Shown here piece by piece: positions 12,876 through 24,422 of a stretch of 64,000 nt of DNA. The stretch's first letter is position 1, and every line of letters begins with the position of its first letter. Both the position numbers and the translations under genes were made by a program. Source of the DNA: Tilletiaria anomala UBC 951 (Eukaryota; Basidiomycota; Exobasidiomycetes; Georgefischeriales; Tilletiariaceae); contig NW_013547019.1 in assembly GCF_000711695.1 (NCBI RefSeq), forward strand, positions 124,001-188,000, written 5' to 3'. The notes beneath the pieces are model-generated. The model made no database searches, had not been told where the DNA came from, and saw nothing but the letters and a program-made list of their open reading frames with translations.

Positions 12876-13991
12876 ATGTCTACCCCTGCTGCACTCAGGA
12901 GGTGCTGTTGCTTCTCCAGCTTGAGAACCGGTCGTACAGGCTTTGTACCCACGTCTGTCTTCTCGGCTTCTGACCTTCCTGGTCAACTGTCGTATGCGAT
13001 AAGGTCAAGACCACGTGCTCTTCAGCATCGCGTCTTTTCACAATCATGTGCTGCCCTTGATCGAGGCACTGTCACCAGCAAGGTGTCTGACGATGTGACC
13101 GCCAAACTCAAGGATTCGGCCACGAGTCAGGCAGAACGAAGCATGCGGCGGTTTTGGAAAGAAGTCACAGTCGCTCGAAACAAAGGCAACAACGCGCAAG
13201 AACAAGATGAGCCCCTGGTGGTACAACTTGACTCACGCTCGTTGAAGACCCCTGCCGGCTCGCTGTTGAAAATCCCTGTGGACAGGCCCCTGCTTGCAGC
13301 CCTGATCGCTCAGGAGTGGGACGAACAGGATCGCGTGCTAAGGCCGCATGCCCTTCCATTGGTGAGCCTAGTGGCTAAACTGTCCTTGGGGCCTCAAGCA
13401 CATGTTGAAATACCTCGGGCACGCTGCTTATATTCTGTCCTTCAGACCTCGCTCGCTGCACGCGCGTTAGATGGCATGGCCAGCCCCTCACAGCGTGAAG
13501 CGGTTTGCAAAGACCTTCTACGCTACCTCGAAACAGACACCATCTGTTTCCACGAATCAAAGCCCCCCGTTCTTGTGCGCTTGCAGAAAGAGCACTGGGA
13601 ACCGATCCTGGCATGGGTCAAGGAACGGTTCGGCGTTGAAATCAAGCTTTACGATGGAATTACGATCTCAACTGCACAAGACTCGGCAACCAAGCAGCGG
13701 CTACTGGAGCATATCTCCACGCTCTCACCCCTCCAACTTGCCGCATTCGAACGAGCAGTCATGACGAGTAAATCCTTCCTCATCGCACTAGCGCTTGTCG
13801 AGGGCCGCCTGGACGTTGAGGGAGCAAGCAGGGCAGCCGAGGTGGAGGTTAGAAGCCAGATCGAACGATGGGGTGAGGTGGAAGATACACATGACGTCGA
13901 CCATCATGATGTTCGGAGAATGCTAGGAAGCGTCGCTGTCGTACTGGCACGTGATCAGGATCATGCTACGATTAAGCATGTTTGTAATTAG
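12876..13991 (+). CDS. ATP12: Mitochondrial F1-ATPase assembly chaperone Atp12
   Basis: Matrix chaperone that binds the F1 alpha subunit during ATP synthase assembly. Exons are 12876-13361 and 13446-13991, giving 343 aa. The 84 bp intron (GTGAGC...TTCAG) has no stop and keeps frame. Removing it restores the family motif HALPLTSLAARALDG, which is broken in the unspliced reading. Other family marks are RFWKEVTVARN, VQLDSRSLKTPAGSLLKIP, AQEWDEQD and TDTICFHE. The N-terminus MSTPAALRRCCCFSSLRTGR is Arg/Ser-rich with no acidic residue, as expected for import. The in-frame ATG at 12690 is the alternative start. The gene diverges from HMT1 and converges with the P2 gene. Confidence 0.9.
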   Translation: MSTPAALRRCCCFSSLRTGRTGFVPTSVFSASDLPGQLSYAIRSRPRALQHRVFSQSCAALDRGTVTSKVSDDVTAKLKDSATSQAERSMRRFWKEVTVARNKGNNAQEQDEPLVVQLDSRSLKTPAGSLLKIPVDRPLLAALIAQEWDEQDRVLRPHALPLVSLVAKLSLGPQAHVEIPRARCLYSVLQTSLAARALDGMASPSQREAVCKDLLRYLETDTICFHESKPPVLVRLQKEHWEPILAWVKERFGVEIKLYDGITISTAQDSATKQRLLEHISTLSPLQLAAFERAVMTSKSFLIALALVEGRLDVEGASRAAEVEVRSQIERWGEVEDTHDVDHHDVRRMLGSVAVVLARDQDHATIKHVCN

Positions 13992-14375
13992 AGCTCGCCA
14001 CGTGCGCGAGCATAGGCACGCAGTCATTCATCAGCAATCCCTCAAAGCATAGCTGCTCCTCCATCCCTTCGTCATTAAGCTTCGTGTTACCCTCGCTTCG
14101 GATCTTCATCTTTCACCTCTTCCGCTCTCCATCTCAAATGTCGACTTGCCACGAGAATCCCCCTCAATATGGGCACAGGCGTAGAGGTAGCGCAGCAAAT
14201 GTAACAAACTTTTGTAATTTTTGAGGCACTAGAAGCAGAGATCGCATTGTTGCAGCTGAGTCTTACAAGCTCTGACAAAGAGCCAATGAAGCGAGCCCAA
14301 ATCACATGTCCTGCTAGTGCCATTAAGGTTGCACCGGTGTGCAGGGATGCTGAAGGAAGGTAGTATGCGAGACAC
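13992..14375. other. Convergent intergenic region, ATP12 / P2
   Basis: These 384 bp hold the 3' ends of two convergent genes. No coding region or RNA gene is seen. The 16-mer starting ACTAGAAGCAGAG at 14228 recurs at 14918 in the P2 leader. Confidence 0.4.
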
Positions 14376-14829
14376 TTAGTCGAAGAGACCGAAGCCCATG
14401 TCGTCGTCGGACTCCTCCTTCTCCTCCTCCTTCTTCTCCTCCTTCTTCTCCTCAGCAGCACCAGCACCAGCGGCGGCAGCCGGGGCAGCGCCAGCAGAGG
14501 CAGCAACACCACCAGATGGGACGGATGCAAGCTTGGAAGCACCCTCAGTGATGAGCTGTTGTGTTGTATTGGAAAAGCAGGGTATCACGATGAAATTCAG
14601 TCAGTAAATGGGGAAGCGTCCAAATTGGAGTCAAAATCGACTCTGGGAAGAGCTTTTGAATAACACCCACCTCAGCAATGTTCTTGCCCTCGAGCTCGCT
14701 GATCAGCTTCTCGACACGCTCAGTGTCAGCCCCGATACCGACAGTGTCGAGGAGCTCCTTGATGTCCGAGGCCGAAGGGCTCCCGTTACCACCAAGCTGG
14801 AGGAGGAGGTAAGCGGCGATGTGCTTCAT
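14376..14829 (-). CDS. RPP2: 60S acidic ribosomal stalk protein P2
   Basis: Stalk protein that pairs with P1 on P0 and recruits the translational GTPases. Exons are 14829-14671 and 14555-14376, giving 112 aa, the usual P2 length. The intron (GTGGGT donor, CAACAG acceptor) sits after GKNIAE and splices to [16 protein letters not shown]. The N-terminus [15 protein letters not shown] and the tail [13 protein letters not shown] are diagnostic of P2. The hinge is Ala/Gly-rich and is followed by a Lys/Glu block. A probable 5'-UTR intron lies at 14998-14919 (GTGAGT...TTCTAG). The gene is divergent from RPS15 across about 520 bp, so the two may share a promoter. Confidence 0.97.
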
Positions 14830-15352
14830 ATTGACGTTAAAAAATGTTGTGGATTGACGTTAAAAGCCAGCAGCAAATCCGCTCGATGAGCTTTGATCGG
14901 TAACCGAAGACTTGCAGACTAGAAGCAGAGATCAAGACCGAGAAATCAGGTGTCTTATTCAGAAATAGCAGAATTACGGCGTCGCGAATAGGACTCACCT
15001 AAACGGCAATTTTGCTTGACGAATGCGTGCGTGTGCAACGGACGGAAGTTGGGTGCATACCTTGCAACTTTCAATGTCCAAAACGATGCAGCGCCCCGAC
15101 AGCAGCGGAACAGGGCCAGCTTCCATAATGCTGCGGATTGATTGCGCCCACTTTGCAATCTCCCCGGAATTAGAGCCAATGGCGCCGCTTTCCCGCTCAC
15201 GCTCACCTTCCACCCACCAACACCGACACCGACACCCGTCCGGCATTCACTGTGACTTGTGGCATTCATCATCCTCTCCCCATTCTTCTTTCCTTGCTTG
15301 ACTGCATTCGCCATCTAGTGATCACCGGCAAGTCCAGACACCAGCAGCAATC
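14830..15352. promoter_or_regulatory. Divergent promoter region between P2 and RPS15
   Basis: 523 bp between two ribosomal protein genes transcribed away from each other. The P2 side contains a likely leader intron (14998-14919, minus strand). A short ACACCGACACCGACACC run lies near 15222-15238. I cannot name a specific factor site. Confidence 0.5.
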
Positions 15353-16387
15353 ATGTGGGTATTACAACGAGCGAACAACGCTTTGTCCTGTGAGGACGCA
15401 GAGAGGAGCGTTACCAGGCGGCAGCATGCCCATCCAACTGGCCGCGCGGAGAGGGATGGGATGGATGGAGAATGGCGCATAGAAAGGATGCTGCGCTTCT
15501 ACTTCCCTTGGCTTGTGGGACTGGATCTGGATGCATCTTTCATCGACAAGGCACATCTTGCGGCCATATCGACCCGTCAGAAGCCTGGTCAACGCTCGGG
15601 GAGTTCAGGAAGACCTGTATGGGGTTTGCTTGCGGAAGGGCACAATTTGAAGAGAATAGTTGCAGATTGCACTCGCCAAATGTGAAGCATTGCGCCGCAT
15701 GGTGATCATTGTTTTGCGTTGCAACGCTGTCAGCTCTACCTCGCGGCATAGCGATGCAGATGGCAGAAAAGTCGGAGTGAGGAGGGAATTCTGGGTTGAG
15801 ACTTCGTCGGCGCGCCAGAAATAGAGCCATATGACTTGAGACTGACGTGTCTTGCCACTTGTAGGGATGACTACGACCCAGCAGCGGCCGCTGAGCTCAA
15901 GCGCAAGAGGACTTTCCGCAAGTTCTCTTACCGCGGCATTGAGCTCGACAAGCTCCTCGACCTTTCCAATGAGGACTTCATGGGCATTGTGCACGCTCGT
16001 GCACGCAGACGCTTCCAGCGGGGTCTGAAGCGCAAGCCAATGGGCCTCATCAAGAAGCTCCGCAAGGCCAAGAAGGAGGCTGCCCCCAACGAGAAGCCGG
16101 CAATTGTCAAGACTCATCTGCGGAACATGCTTGTCGTCCCAGAGATGATCGGCAGCGTCATTGGCGTCTACAACGGCAAGAGCTTCGTCACTGTCGAGAT
16201 CAAGCCCGAGATGTGCGCTCACTACCTCGGAGAGTTTGCTATCACGTGAGTCATTTTGTATCGGTGTCTTCTGGCGATGTGACTCCATTTAATGCTCTCA
16301 ACCTGTTCAAATTAAAGGTACTCGCCGTGCGTTCACAACCGTCCAGGCCTCGGCGCAACAGCGGCTCGCTTTATCCCACTGAAATAA
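15353..16387 (+). CDS. RPS15: 40S ribosomal protein uS19 (S15), start codon split by an intron
   Basis: Small-subunit protein uS19 of the ribosome head. Exons are 15353-15354, 15865-16245 and 16318-16387, giving 150 aa. The first coding exon is only the AT of the start codon; a 510 bp intron (GTGGGT...TTGTAG) supplies the G from exon 2, giving [18 protein letters not shown]. No other in-frame ATG precedes the conserved [17 protein letters not shown]; the ATG visible at 15867 is out of frame. The second intron ends in AAAG, and splicing gives [20 protein letters not shown] then PLK and a stop, the usual S15 C-terminus. A long first intron is common in fungal ribosomal protein genes. Confidence 0.93.
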
Positions 16388-16748
16388 GCGGCTGGTCCTT
16401 TGCGCTTCGGTCACATGTACACTATGGTGTCTCTGCGCTGAAAGAGATAACTACGATTTTTCTGTGTCGTGCGACCTTTTATCGACTGTTGCTAATAACA
16501 ACCCTAACAAACGGCGATAGGAATGATGTCAAGTCATCCAATCTTGATTGAGCTGCTGACTGGTCGTGAAACTGGCGGCTTGCTTCTTCGTTACTTAGAC
16601 TATGCTCAGGCCCCCACTCATGAGTCGAGACGCACACTATGCAGAGTGGACTTCGGCATGACATGAATCTACAAGATGCATGGTGCATTCGTATGGCAAT
16701 CGTTCTCATGCTTTGAGGCGACGCTACATGAGCGACGCGTCTGCAATT
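16388..16748. other. Convergent intergenic region, RPS15 / TRAPPC12-like
   Basis: 361 bp between two stop codons of convergent genes. I see only 3' flanking sequence. Confidence 0.4.
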
Positions 16749-18654
16749 CTAAGCTAATTTGAGGGCTGAAGTGCTGATCCCTTCGCCTGCCCACTGTGCG
16801 ACTTCAAGAAGGATCCGTCGCTTGTCCATGATGGAGTCGTCCCTCCCCAGCTCATGGAAGGTGACCAAGTTGAAGATAAGAGAATCGGTGGTGCTGATCG
16901 CAGAGGGTCCATCACGTAGCAGAGTCTCGAGCATCTCGACGGGCTCCTCCAATTGCCCTTGGTAGAAGAGGATGACAGCGAGATTGGATAGCTGGTTGGC
17001 AAGGTCGAGATTGTGCTGTCCTGCCAAGCGCCAGTCTGAGGGAAAAAGTGGTCGTAAGGCTTCTTCAGCTTGCTTAAACTCTCCATGCGCCACATGTAGT
17101 AGTGCTTGATCCGTCGCGAGCATCGCGCGCAGCTGGGTCGCTCGTTTCATGGCTGGTGCTGCGGCGCTGTCCTCTTCCATGAGACGTGGTGGTACAGTGT
17201 CAACTTTGCTTAGGCTATCTTGTGCTACTTTGCTGCATCGTTGGAATGTCTGGCGAGCGAACTGGAGCATGCCGCATTGCAAGTACATCCGGCCGATGCC
17301 AGAGAGAAAGTAGGGATCTTGAGAAGCCGGGCTCGCTGAGCTCAGGAGCGGTGCCAGAACGTTGATGGCTGAGCGGTAGTCCTGGCGGCATAGAGCAAAA
17401 TTTTTCAGAGTAATGCCAAGACGAGCTGCGGAAAGAATGCAGGCAGTCTTGCTTACCTTGATCTCGACCAAAAGACTTGCAGTGATCAAAGTTACTCTCG
17501 AGGCCCTGTCGTTCCACATTACTTGACACTTCTGGCACGTAGTCCGTGCATCTCCTTCACACTTTTCAGCGGCTGTAGCAAAGCGCCTCGCAGTCCCCTG
17601 ACATTTACGCAAGAGCGCGCTACATCGGTCGAGTGCAATAGCGTGCTCACCATGCAGACGTGGCTGTTTCGCACGCAGCACTTGTAGTGCGAATGGAACG
17701 ATCGGAGAGTCAACGAGGGTTCTTTGCTGTGGACGAGTGCGTTGCCCTTCAAGGCCGTCAGGTTGCTCTGGCGAAGGAGCGGAAGCGTCGCTCGATATTA
17801 CTGTATTTTCCAGCACGCCCCATAGCGCCTCGATTTCTCTACTGACTTGGGCATGGAGTCTGAGCCTCCACAACGCATGCAGCCGTACGTTCCACCATAC
17901 TAATATCTCTGCTGCGCCACCTCTGCCTTCCATCATGGCGGCGCCGAAAGCGATGATATGCGACCGCGCAGATTGAGCAACGCGCCGCCAGGAATTGGTG
18001 TGAATCGCCGTGGGTAGGCTCGCTATCTCCCCAGGTGGCCAGCGGCCGCTGAGGTCGCGCGAAGGACGCAGGTTAGGTGCAATATGTTTTGCAAGGAGAG
18101 CACCGATGGCATCCGACTGCAGGTCGAAGAAGTTGGAGCGCAAACACAAGCACGGGAGCTTAAATATCACGTTTGGGTTCACGGTCACCAATGGCACTTA
18201 CCGTGGGCAGCTCCATGAAGAGAGAAGGATGGGCGAGTGCAGGAACCGATATGCCGGGAAGTTCGAGAGGGTTCGCTCTCTGGGTTCCTCGATCATAAAG
18301 CTGATCTACGGAAGGTACCGTACTTGTCCGGCCAATGTTTGCGGAACCTGCCGCCGGTGGCTCGTCGGCCTGAATTGATGATGTGCTTTGAGCAGACGGG
18401 TCATCGCATGGAGCCCCAATGAAGGCAGGAGCCAGATTGACAGATTTGCTTGGGGCAGCATCCTCCTGAGTCATCTGTACAGCGAGTTCGTCTCCGTCTT
18501 CTAATAGACTCGATGCATCTGCTCGTTGAAAGGACTGGCCGGCGGAGAGGGGAGTCTGCAGTGAAGCGTCAAGAGTCGGCGGTACGGCGAGCTTCGAGGG
18601 ACTTGGTCTTTCGTCTACATCTTCTGACATGGCGCAGATTTTCTCGCAACGCAT
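16749..18654 (-). CDS. TRAPPC12-like tetratricopeptide protein
   Basis: Probable TRAPP III-associated subunit (TRAPPC12/TTC15 family), which acts in ER-to-Golgi traffic and autophagy. ATGs are in frame at 18654 and 18630 (MSEDVDERPSPSKLAV); I keep the first. The N-terminal 140 residues are disordered and acidic. I read introns 18201-18117 (85 bp) and 17456-17382 (75 bp, in frame and stop-free). A 43 bp version of the first intron, ending TTTAAG, is possible but shorter than any other here. The C-terminal part is helical, with TPR-like units: SWRRVAQSARSHIIAFG, LWRLRLHAQVSREIEALW, DYRSAINVLAPLL, YLQCGMLQFARQTFQRC and LSNLAVILFYQGQLEEPVEM. Family assignment rests on this order and on the W-R-L/L-R-L pattern; other TPR families are not excluded. 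Confidence 0.7.
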
Positions 18655-19104
18655 GCGATAGTGCTTGCTGATGAGCGAGTGCCACGACCTGATCTGCTCC
18701 TTACAAGAGAGGTCCAGCTATCGTCGTCGTCGCTCTGAGTGCGTTCTGTATTGCAGCTGGTGATCCCAGTGTGCTCACGATGGATGACCTAATAATGTAT
18801 ATAATATTGGTGTTTCTGGCACCAGAGCACTGTATTTTCTGTGTAGTAACTAATGCACCAACTTGGTTCCGCCTCCCGAGAGTCTCTCCACAGCATCCCC
18901 GTTCGCTTCCGCGGCATCGCCTCGACTCTCGTTCATCACGCTTTACCCATGGAGCGTTTTGACGGACATGTGCTGACTTGAGGGCAACATCTTCCAGCTC
19001 GAGGATGTGCATCATCATCACTTGTTGTCGCTCGTTTGTCAACTGATTACGCCTGCAACCTCGGAAGAAGCGCTCGCCTTGGAATCGATCGACGTGAGCG
19101 TAAG
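18655..19104. other. Divergent intergenic region, TRAPPC12-like / SEC72
   Basis: 450 bp between divergent start codons. No coding region is supported. Confidence 0.4.
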
Positions 19105-19816
19105 ATGGCGGCTCCACAGGATATGGATGCACCGCCAGTGCCGCCAGCACCAACAGAAGAACAGATGGCTCTTTCCGATGCGACCTTCAAGCAGGTACCG
19201 CTCTGCATCGATCCGAACACAGATATTCTCATGTCCCCCACCCACGATATGACCCTCCTCAACGCTCTCAGCCGGTCCCTCAAAGCATTGCCGCCGCAGA
19301 TCGCGTTCCCACCCCCGCCGAACGTAGTACTCCCGCAGCGCAGCATGGCGGTCAACAAGGCCCGGGAAGACGGCAATGCGGCATTCAAGAAGAAGGACAT
19401 GGTGGAGGCGATCAAGATGTACACGCTTGCCGTCGACGTGGCAGCGTCAAGACCGTTGTGGGAGTCGAATCAGATCGCGCGCGAGGAGTTGGCAGCAGTC
19501 TTGGCGAACCGCTCAGCGGCGCTTGCAGCAGTTGAAGACTGGATCGGCGCACTGTGTGACGCCGACGCGGTCATCAATCTCAAGAAGCCGTGGGCAAAAG
19601 GGTACTTCAGGAAAGGAAAGGCACTCGCGGGGCTTGGAAGGTTCAAAGAAGCAAAGGAGGCCTACGAAATGGGCATGCAATTCGACCCGGATAACCCAGT
19701 GAGCGGTTCCATTGCCTGGGAGGAGCGACCCCTCCTTGGCTCACCTGCTCTGTTCTTCTGTGCTGCAGGACTTTGCCGCAGCACTCGCGGAGCTACCCAA
19801 GCGCGAGACGTCTTGA
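19105..19816 (+). CDS. SEC72: Sec72-like ER translocation subunit
   Basis: Accessory subunit of the Sec62/63 post-translational translocon; its TPR domain binds cytosolic Hsp70 tails. Exons are 19105-19698 and 19769-19816, giving 213 aa. The intron (GTGAGC...CTGCAG) follows FDPDNP and leads to DFAAALAELPKRETS. The ATG at 19105 (MAAPQDMDAPPVPPAPT) has a purine at -3. An N-terminal Sec72 region (LCIDPNTDILMSPTHDMTLL) precedes three TPRs: AREDGNAAFKKKDMVEAIKM, EELAAVLANRSAALAAVEDW and AKGYFRKGKALAGLGRFKEA. Length and order match fungal Sec72. The unspliced frame would run on to 19860 with an unrelated tail. Confidence 0.87.
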
Positions 19817-22800
19817 GTCATGAGCGACGCACCATCCCTCTCAAGCAATCTGTACATTAGTGCAACATCTTGGGCATAGCCAGATCTTATCTTTCAAACG
19901 TGCGGCATGGCTTGCCTACATCTCATCGACTGAACTGCCGCTTCTTCGCGGATTGAGACAATAGGGTAGCGCGGTCAGGTATCCAATTGGGCAGCAGAGT
20001 ACAAACAATGATCGGACTCGCACATGCGAGTACATGACGGGAAGGCGGATGAAACGCAAAGCAGACGCGAAGAACGAGACAAGGAGGAACGTTAACGTTT
20101 AAATCGAATTACAACGGTGCACCAAGTTCCCTGAGCTGCGATGGGATTTGGGACCCGTGCCGCTGCTGACAGGGGTAGCCAAAAGTGCTGATGGGCAAGG
20201 GAAGCGGTTTCGCTAAAAGTAGAGCCGCGCTCCTGGTCATGGTAACGGATGAGCAACCGCAGCAGGCGTATCGCATCCTGGTATCTGTATCTGTAGTGGA
20301 GCCGTCACATGCGCCTCAAGGACAGGGGGCGAAAGCGGAATCGATGCAGTTGAAGGCATGCTTGACACGATTGGTGGCACTACGGATGATCCGACATCGA
20401 AGTCAATGGTCTGGATCCCGAGGCTTGTGCAGTCGATGACGGTGTGGGCAAAAGTGCTTCCGGGAAATCCGCGCGCAGCCGCAAAAGTAAGCAGGTCATG
20501 ATTCTCGTGGGAAAAGCAAGCGCAGCTGAAGCAGCAGCTTTTCGAGTGTGGGCTCCAAAAGCGACGCCCCTTCGAAGGGAGGCCTACGCCCCCAGTCCGG
20601 GTAACTCTGGAGCGCATTGAGCCAAAGGCTGTCGGATAAGACAATTTGATCAAGACCTGTTTGGTGAGGTGTAGGATGATTCCGACCCGACGCGTCAAAT
20701 CTATTCGCGGAGGAGAACGGCTTTGTTCCAAACGCCTTGGGATCCGAGATCGGACTGGGATATTCGGTTGGCTGCAACTATGTTGCACTGAGCCCAACAA
20801 GAAGAATGGAGTGGTTAATCCAGCGTTCGAAGGATGTGAGTGCATTTTTTGAGCCAGGCGAGAAGACAGAACGTGCATATCAGTAGTCGTGGCAACTCTT
20901 CAGAAACCCAGCCCTCGCTGTAAATGTTTGGAAATCGTAGAAGTGGTTGGAGTGACCAGTGGCGATGACTAGGTCATTGGTGGACAACACGGTGGCCCTG
21001 CGTGCTGGTGCATTGTCGAGCAGGGTATATTGTCTTGTCCTTGCTGGTGGCATCTGACATGATAGGTTTGTGTCTACCCCACGCCTTGTCGCAATTGACC
21101 AAATTGAATGACGACCGATACGGCTGCATCTGGAAATATTTGCGCGTCTTTGCCTTCGATGACAGACCCGTTTCTTGCGACCCGTACGCGCGCGACTTGG
21201 GGTGGCTTCTCAAATATGCATACAAGGCCTTTGTTCGTGCATCTATCGCATTTCGGATCCCTGCCGAGAACCAACCCCTCTTCCCCCCAGTATTCAATAT
21301 GTTTCTTGCGTTCGGAATACTTGCTTTGTCGCCAGTACAGAGCACTGCGGAGATTGCGGTGGGGACGGCATAACTTCTGCAAATACTTGAATGAACGCGC
21401 CTTGCAGCGCTTCACGAGTCTATCCACCTTTGTCTTTCTCGTGCCTGTACAGCTAGAGGGATGATGGGACAGATTTGTGATATGCACTCGATGGAAGAGC
21501 AGGGAAGGCCCTCACGCACGGTTCATATGCATGGAAAACTCGCGCCTTCATTGGTCTTGAGGCTGGCTTCGATAAGCCGGCGCGCATGGCTACCGCTCAC
21601 CGTATTCCACACCCACCAAGATCCGTCAGCAGACCGTGCAGAGTATGGAGGAAAATTCAGAGCATGCGTCTGCACAGCCGCCCTGCACTCCTATGGCATG
21701 GTCACAGTGCCAAGCGTTGATGGGCGTATTTTAGACCTCGTCACTTTTCACTGAGATGCTGTCGTTGCCCTGCTCCTCAACTTAGCCAGATGCGTCGAAG
21801 AAGTCCTGCATGCTAGTCTCTGACGTTGCGGCCTTATCGCTGGTGCTTGCGAGGCCTTGAAATTTCGGACCATGGCTGTCTTGTCCATGATAATGTAAGC
21901 TCTTGTTAGAGACTTGCGAAGAAGTGTCAGAGCGGGGAGGCTGGGACGCGGAATCAGCAACCATGAAATCAGTGCAATAACTCATCTTTGGCGCATGGTG
22001 TCGATGGCCGTTTCAACAAACGGCATGCTTCGATGGAAACGGATGGGATGTTGGAAACAAGCACTCTCGTATCCCGCACATCCACATTTATACCTGAGCC
22101 GAGCACGAGCACCGGAGAATGGCCTTCCTAGAAGCCTAGAAGCGTCTTGTTGGTGGACTGGGATGTTCTCGCAGAAACAAGGGAAAAGGCGGTCTGAGCA
22201 CGCGAAGACGCCCGCACTCTGCGACATTGCCCCCGACCAAACATCCAACGCAGTGTCAGCAACACATGAAGCAGTCTGTCGCCCTCTTAGAGCGGCAGAC
22301 GGCCCACTTTCCCGGCAACTTCCATGCAGTAGATCTTGCGCTGCATATAATCGACGTTCCCGGACGAACGGGGGCTTTCAAGGTACCCCATCGCCACCAT
22401 GGCCCGATCCATATTAGCGATGTGGCACGCATCATGCTTGATGCGTGCTCGAGGCGGTATACTCGGCCGTGTTGATCGATGGAGCAGCACCGACGCACTC
22501 ATGTCAAGGGATGCTTCGTGTGGGGAGTGCAGATTTTGATTGACCAGAGAGGATGAGGGGAGCGAGACCGGCCTTGAAGGGTGTGCATGGCTAACAAGGA
22601 GTAACCATGGACAATGCTTGCAGCATAGAGCGAGTAGGGAGGTGTTTTAGTGGCAAATATGCACGAGCCACTGCTGTCGGTTCGTCCATCCTTGAAACAT
22701 GCTCTCGCCCAGCTTTTGACAGGGTTCGGCCCACTTGATTGCTCGCGGAACGCTGCACCACGTGTTTGTACTGCTCCTGATGATCGTCGCGCACGATCAT

Positions 22801-23500
22801 GCATTCCCATCCAGGATCATCGGTACAAGGCTGAAGGCACCAGGCTCGTCATGAGTCGGAGGATCTGTGCTCAGAGCGGCGTGCACGTCCATGTATGCAA
22901 GAGTCAGCAAGGAGCTGGCGGCTTCACCGGGGCCCAGCGGTTGCCGAAGCTGTAACCTTGCCGACACCTTACATACGGAAAAACGAAGATACCGCCGAAA
23001 TGAAGAGAGCGAAGTCCAAATGAAGCCGGTGAGGCAACACATTCAAAAGTCAGACTTTTTCACATTTATCGAGGTTGCCGTGTTTCTCGAGTCTCGTGGG
23101 CACTGCCACTAGAATCCGTTCCAATGCGGAAGGCAAATTGTAATAAGCGTACTTAAGGCACTTTAAAGCCAGTAAATGGGGTGTGCCCCGCAGTGCTGGA
23201 ACGAGCGATTGGGCTCCTTCCGAAATAACGCTGTGCAGGGCAGCTGAGCTGCCGGCTGCAACATCATGTTACAGAGACACAAGCTAAAGATACAGGGTTG
23301 CGATTTCTGTTGGCAACGGAATATTTCTTGAATGCAGTGCGAAAGGCCTTGTGGCGCAGAATTTGATGCACACTTGCGCCATATGCTGAAGCGGTGACAC
23401 AAAGTGCATTGCCTACCAGCGAAATTCCAGGGCTGTATTAAGAGCTCCGCAATACCAGCTGGTTTGATCTGCGACCCATAGGTACGCCGCCTTGTTGCGC
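19817..23500. other. Gene-poor region, no supported gene
   Basis: 3.7 kb between the ends of SEC72 and SKP1. All open frames are short, overlapping and mostly without ATG. Two minus-strand stretches look more protein-like. One lies at 20878-20496 (LDQIVLSDSLWLNALQSYPD). The other lies at 21487-21074 and holds KCDRCTNKGLVCIFEKPP, a C-x2-C-x6-C pattern. I could not build a complete gene from either. They may be exons of an unrecognised gene or remnants. Confidence 0.35.
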
Positions 23501-24422
23501 TCAGCGGTCCTCCGCCCACTCATTCTCCTTCTTGATCTGTTCCTCCTCCTCGGGTGTAAAGTCGTTCTGGATGTTAAAAAGCTTGCGAATCTCGTCTGGC
23601 GTCTTGCCCTTAATCATGAGCGCGACAGTCTTGCAGCCGACGTCGAGCAGGGGTTTGATGTCGAGGTAGTTGGCGGCGAGGATAATCTCGAACAGCATCT
23701 CCTGGTCGACGTTGATGAACTTCTGGTCCCACTCGCCAATGTCGGTCACACGCTTGCGCGACTCCTCAGCCTCCTCGACAGTCGGCGTTGGGTCGGCGCG
23801 GTGGTGCTCGCAGTACTCCAGGACCTGTATTGGGTGGAGTGTCAAAGTGCATGATTGAGAGGCGGTAATGGAGTGGATCAGGTTTTGGCACTATACGCGA
23901 GCAAAACATGTAGACAAGGCTCACCTTCTTGAGAACCTGCGAAGAGACATTGGGCAGAGGAATCGCTTGGTCTGATTCTCCAATATCTATTTTGCAGCGA
24001 GTAAGGGTTTCAGCAATCACAATGCGACAAATAAAAAGGATGAGCGGTGCGGACGAGGCAAACCGCGAGAGGGATGCAGAGACGATAGAGTATTAGCAGA
24101 TTGGCTTCATTGGAATCATGGCGAAGACGAGCCTCTGTATAAACACTGAATGCGACAAGGTGAGGCCCGTCGCATCAAAGCGAATTGCGAAGAGCCGCTG
24201 CAATGACAACGTGCAGCATACTTTATGGTGTCGCAGACCAGTACGTAGTTACATACGCGAGCTAAGCTCCCGTATGCTGCGTATATTTGAGGCAGCGACA
24301 TCCACCAAGATGTGCGGCGGCAACCACGTACCTTCGAGCATCTGCTTGATCAGAACTGATCGTTCCGCCACGTCCCTCTCGACGGTGAACTCTTCGCCAT
24401 CCGAAGTGCTGAGCTTGACCAT
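23501..24422 (-). CDS. SKP1: SKP1, adaptor of SCF ubiquitin ligases
   Basis: Links cullin-1 to F-box proteins. Exons are 24422-24332, 23986-23925 and 23824-23501, giving 158 aa, the usual Skp1 length. The introns are 345 bp (GTACGT...AATAG) and 100 bp (GTGAGC...TACAG). Family marks in order are [100 protein letters not shown] and the terminal ENEWAEDR. The BTB/POZ fold and the C-terminal F-box-binding helices are complete. The 345 bp intron is long for this window; I see no snoRNA boxes in it. Confidence 0.97.

Noticed and set aside
14228-14933. 16-mer ACTAGAAGCAGAGATC at 14228 and 14918
   Set aside because: About one such match is expected by chance in 64 kb. The second copy is explained as the 3' end of the P2 leader intron.
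18117-18201. 43 bp version of the first TRAPPC12-like intron ending TTTAAG
   Set aside because: Shorter than every other intron here; the 85 bp version ends in a pyrimidine-rich CTGCAG and keeps phase.
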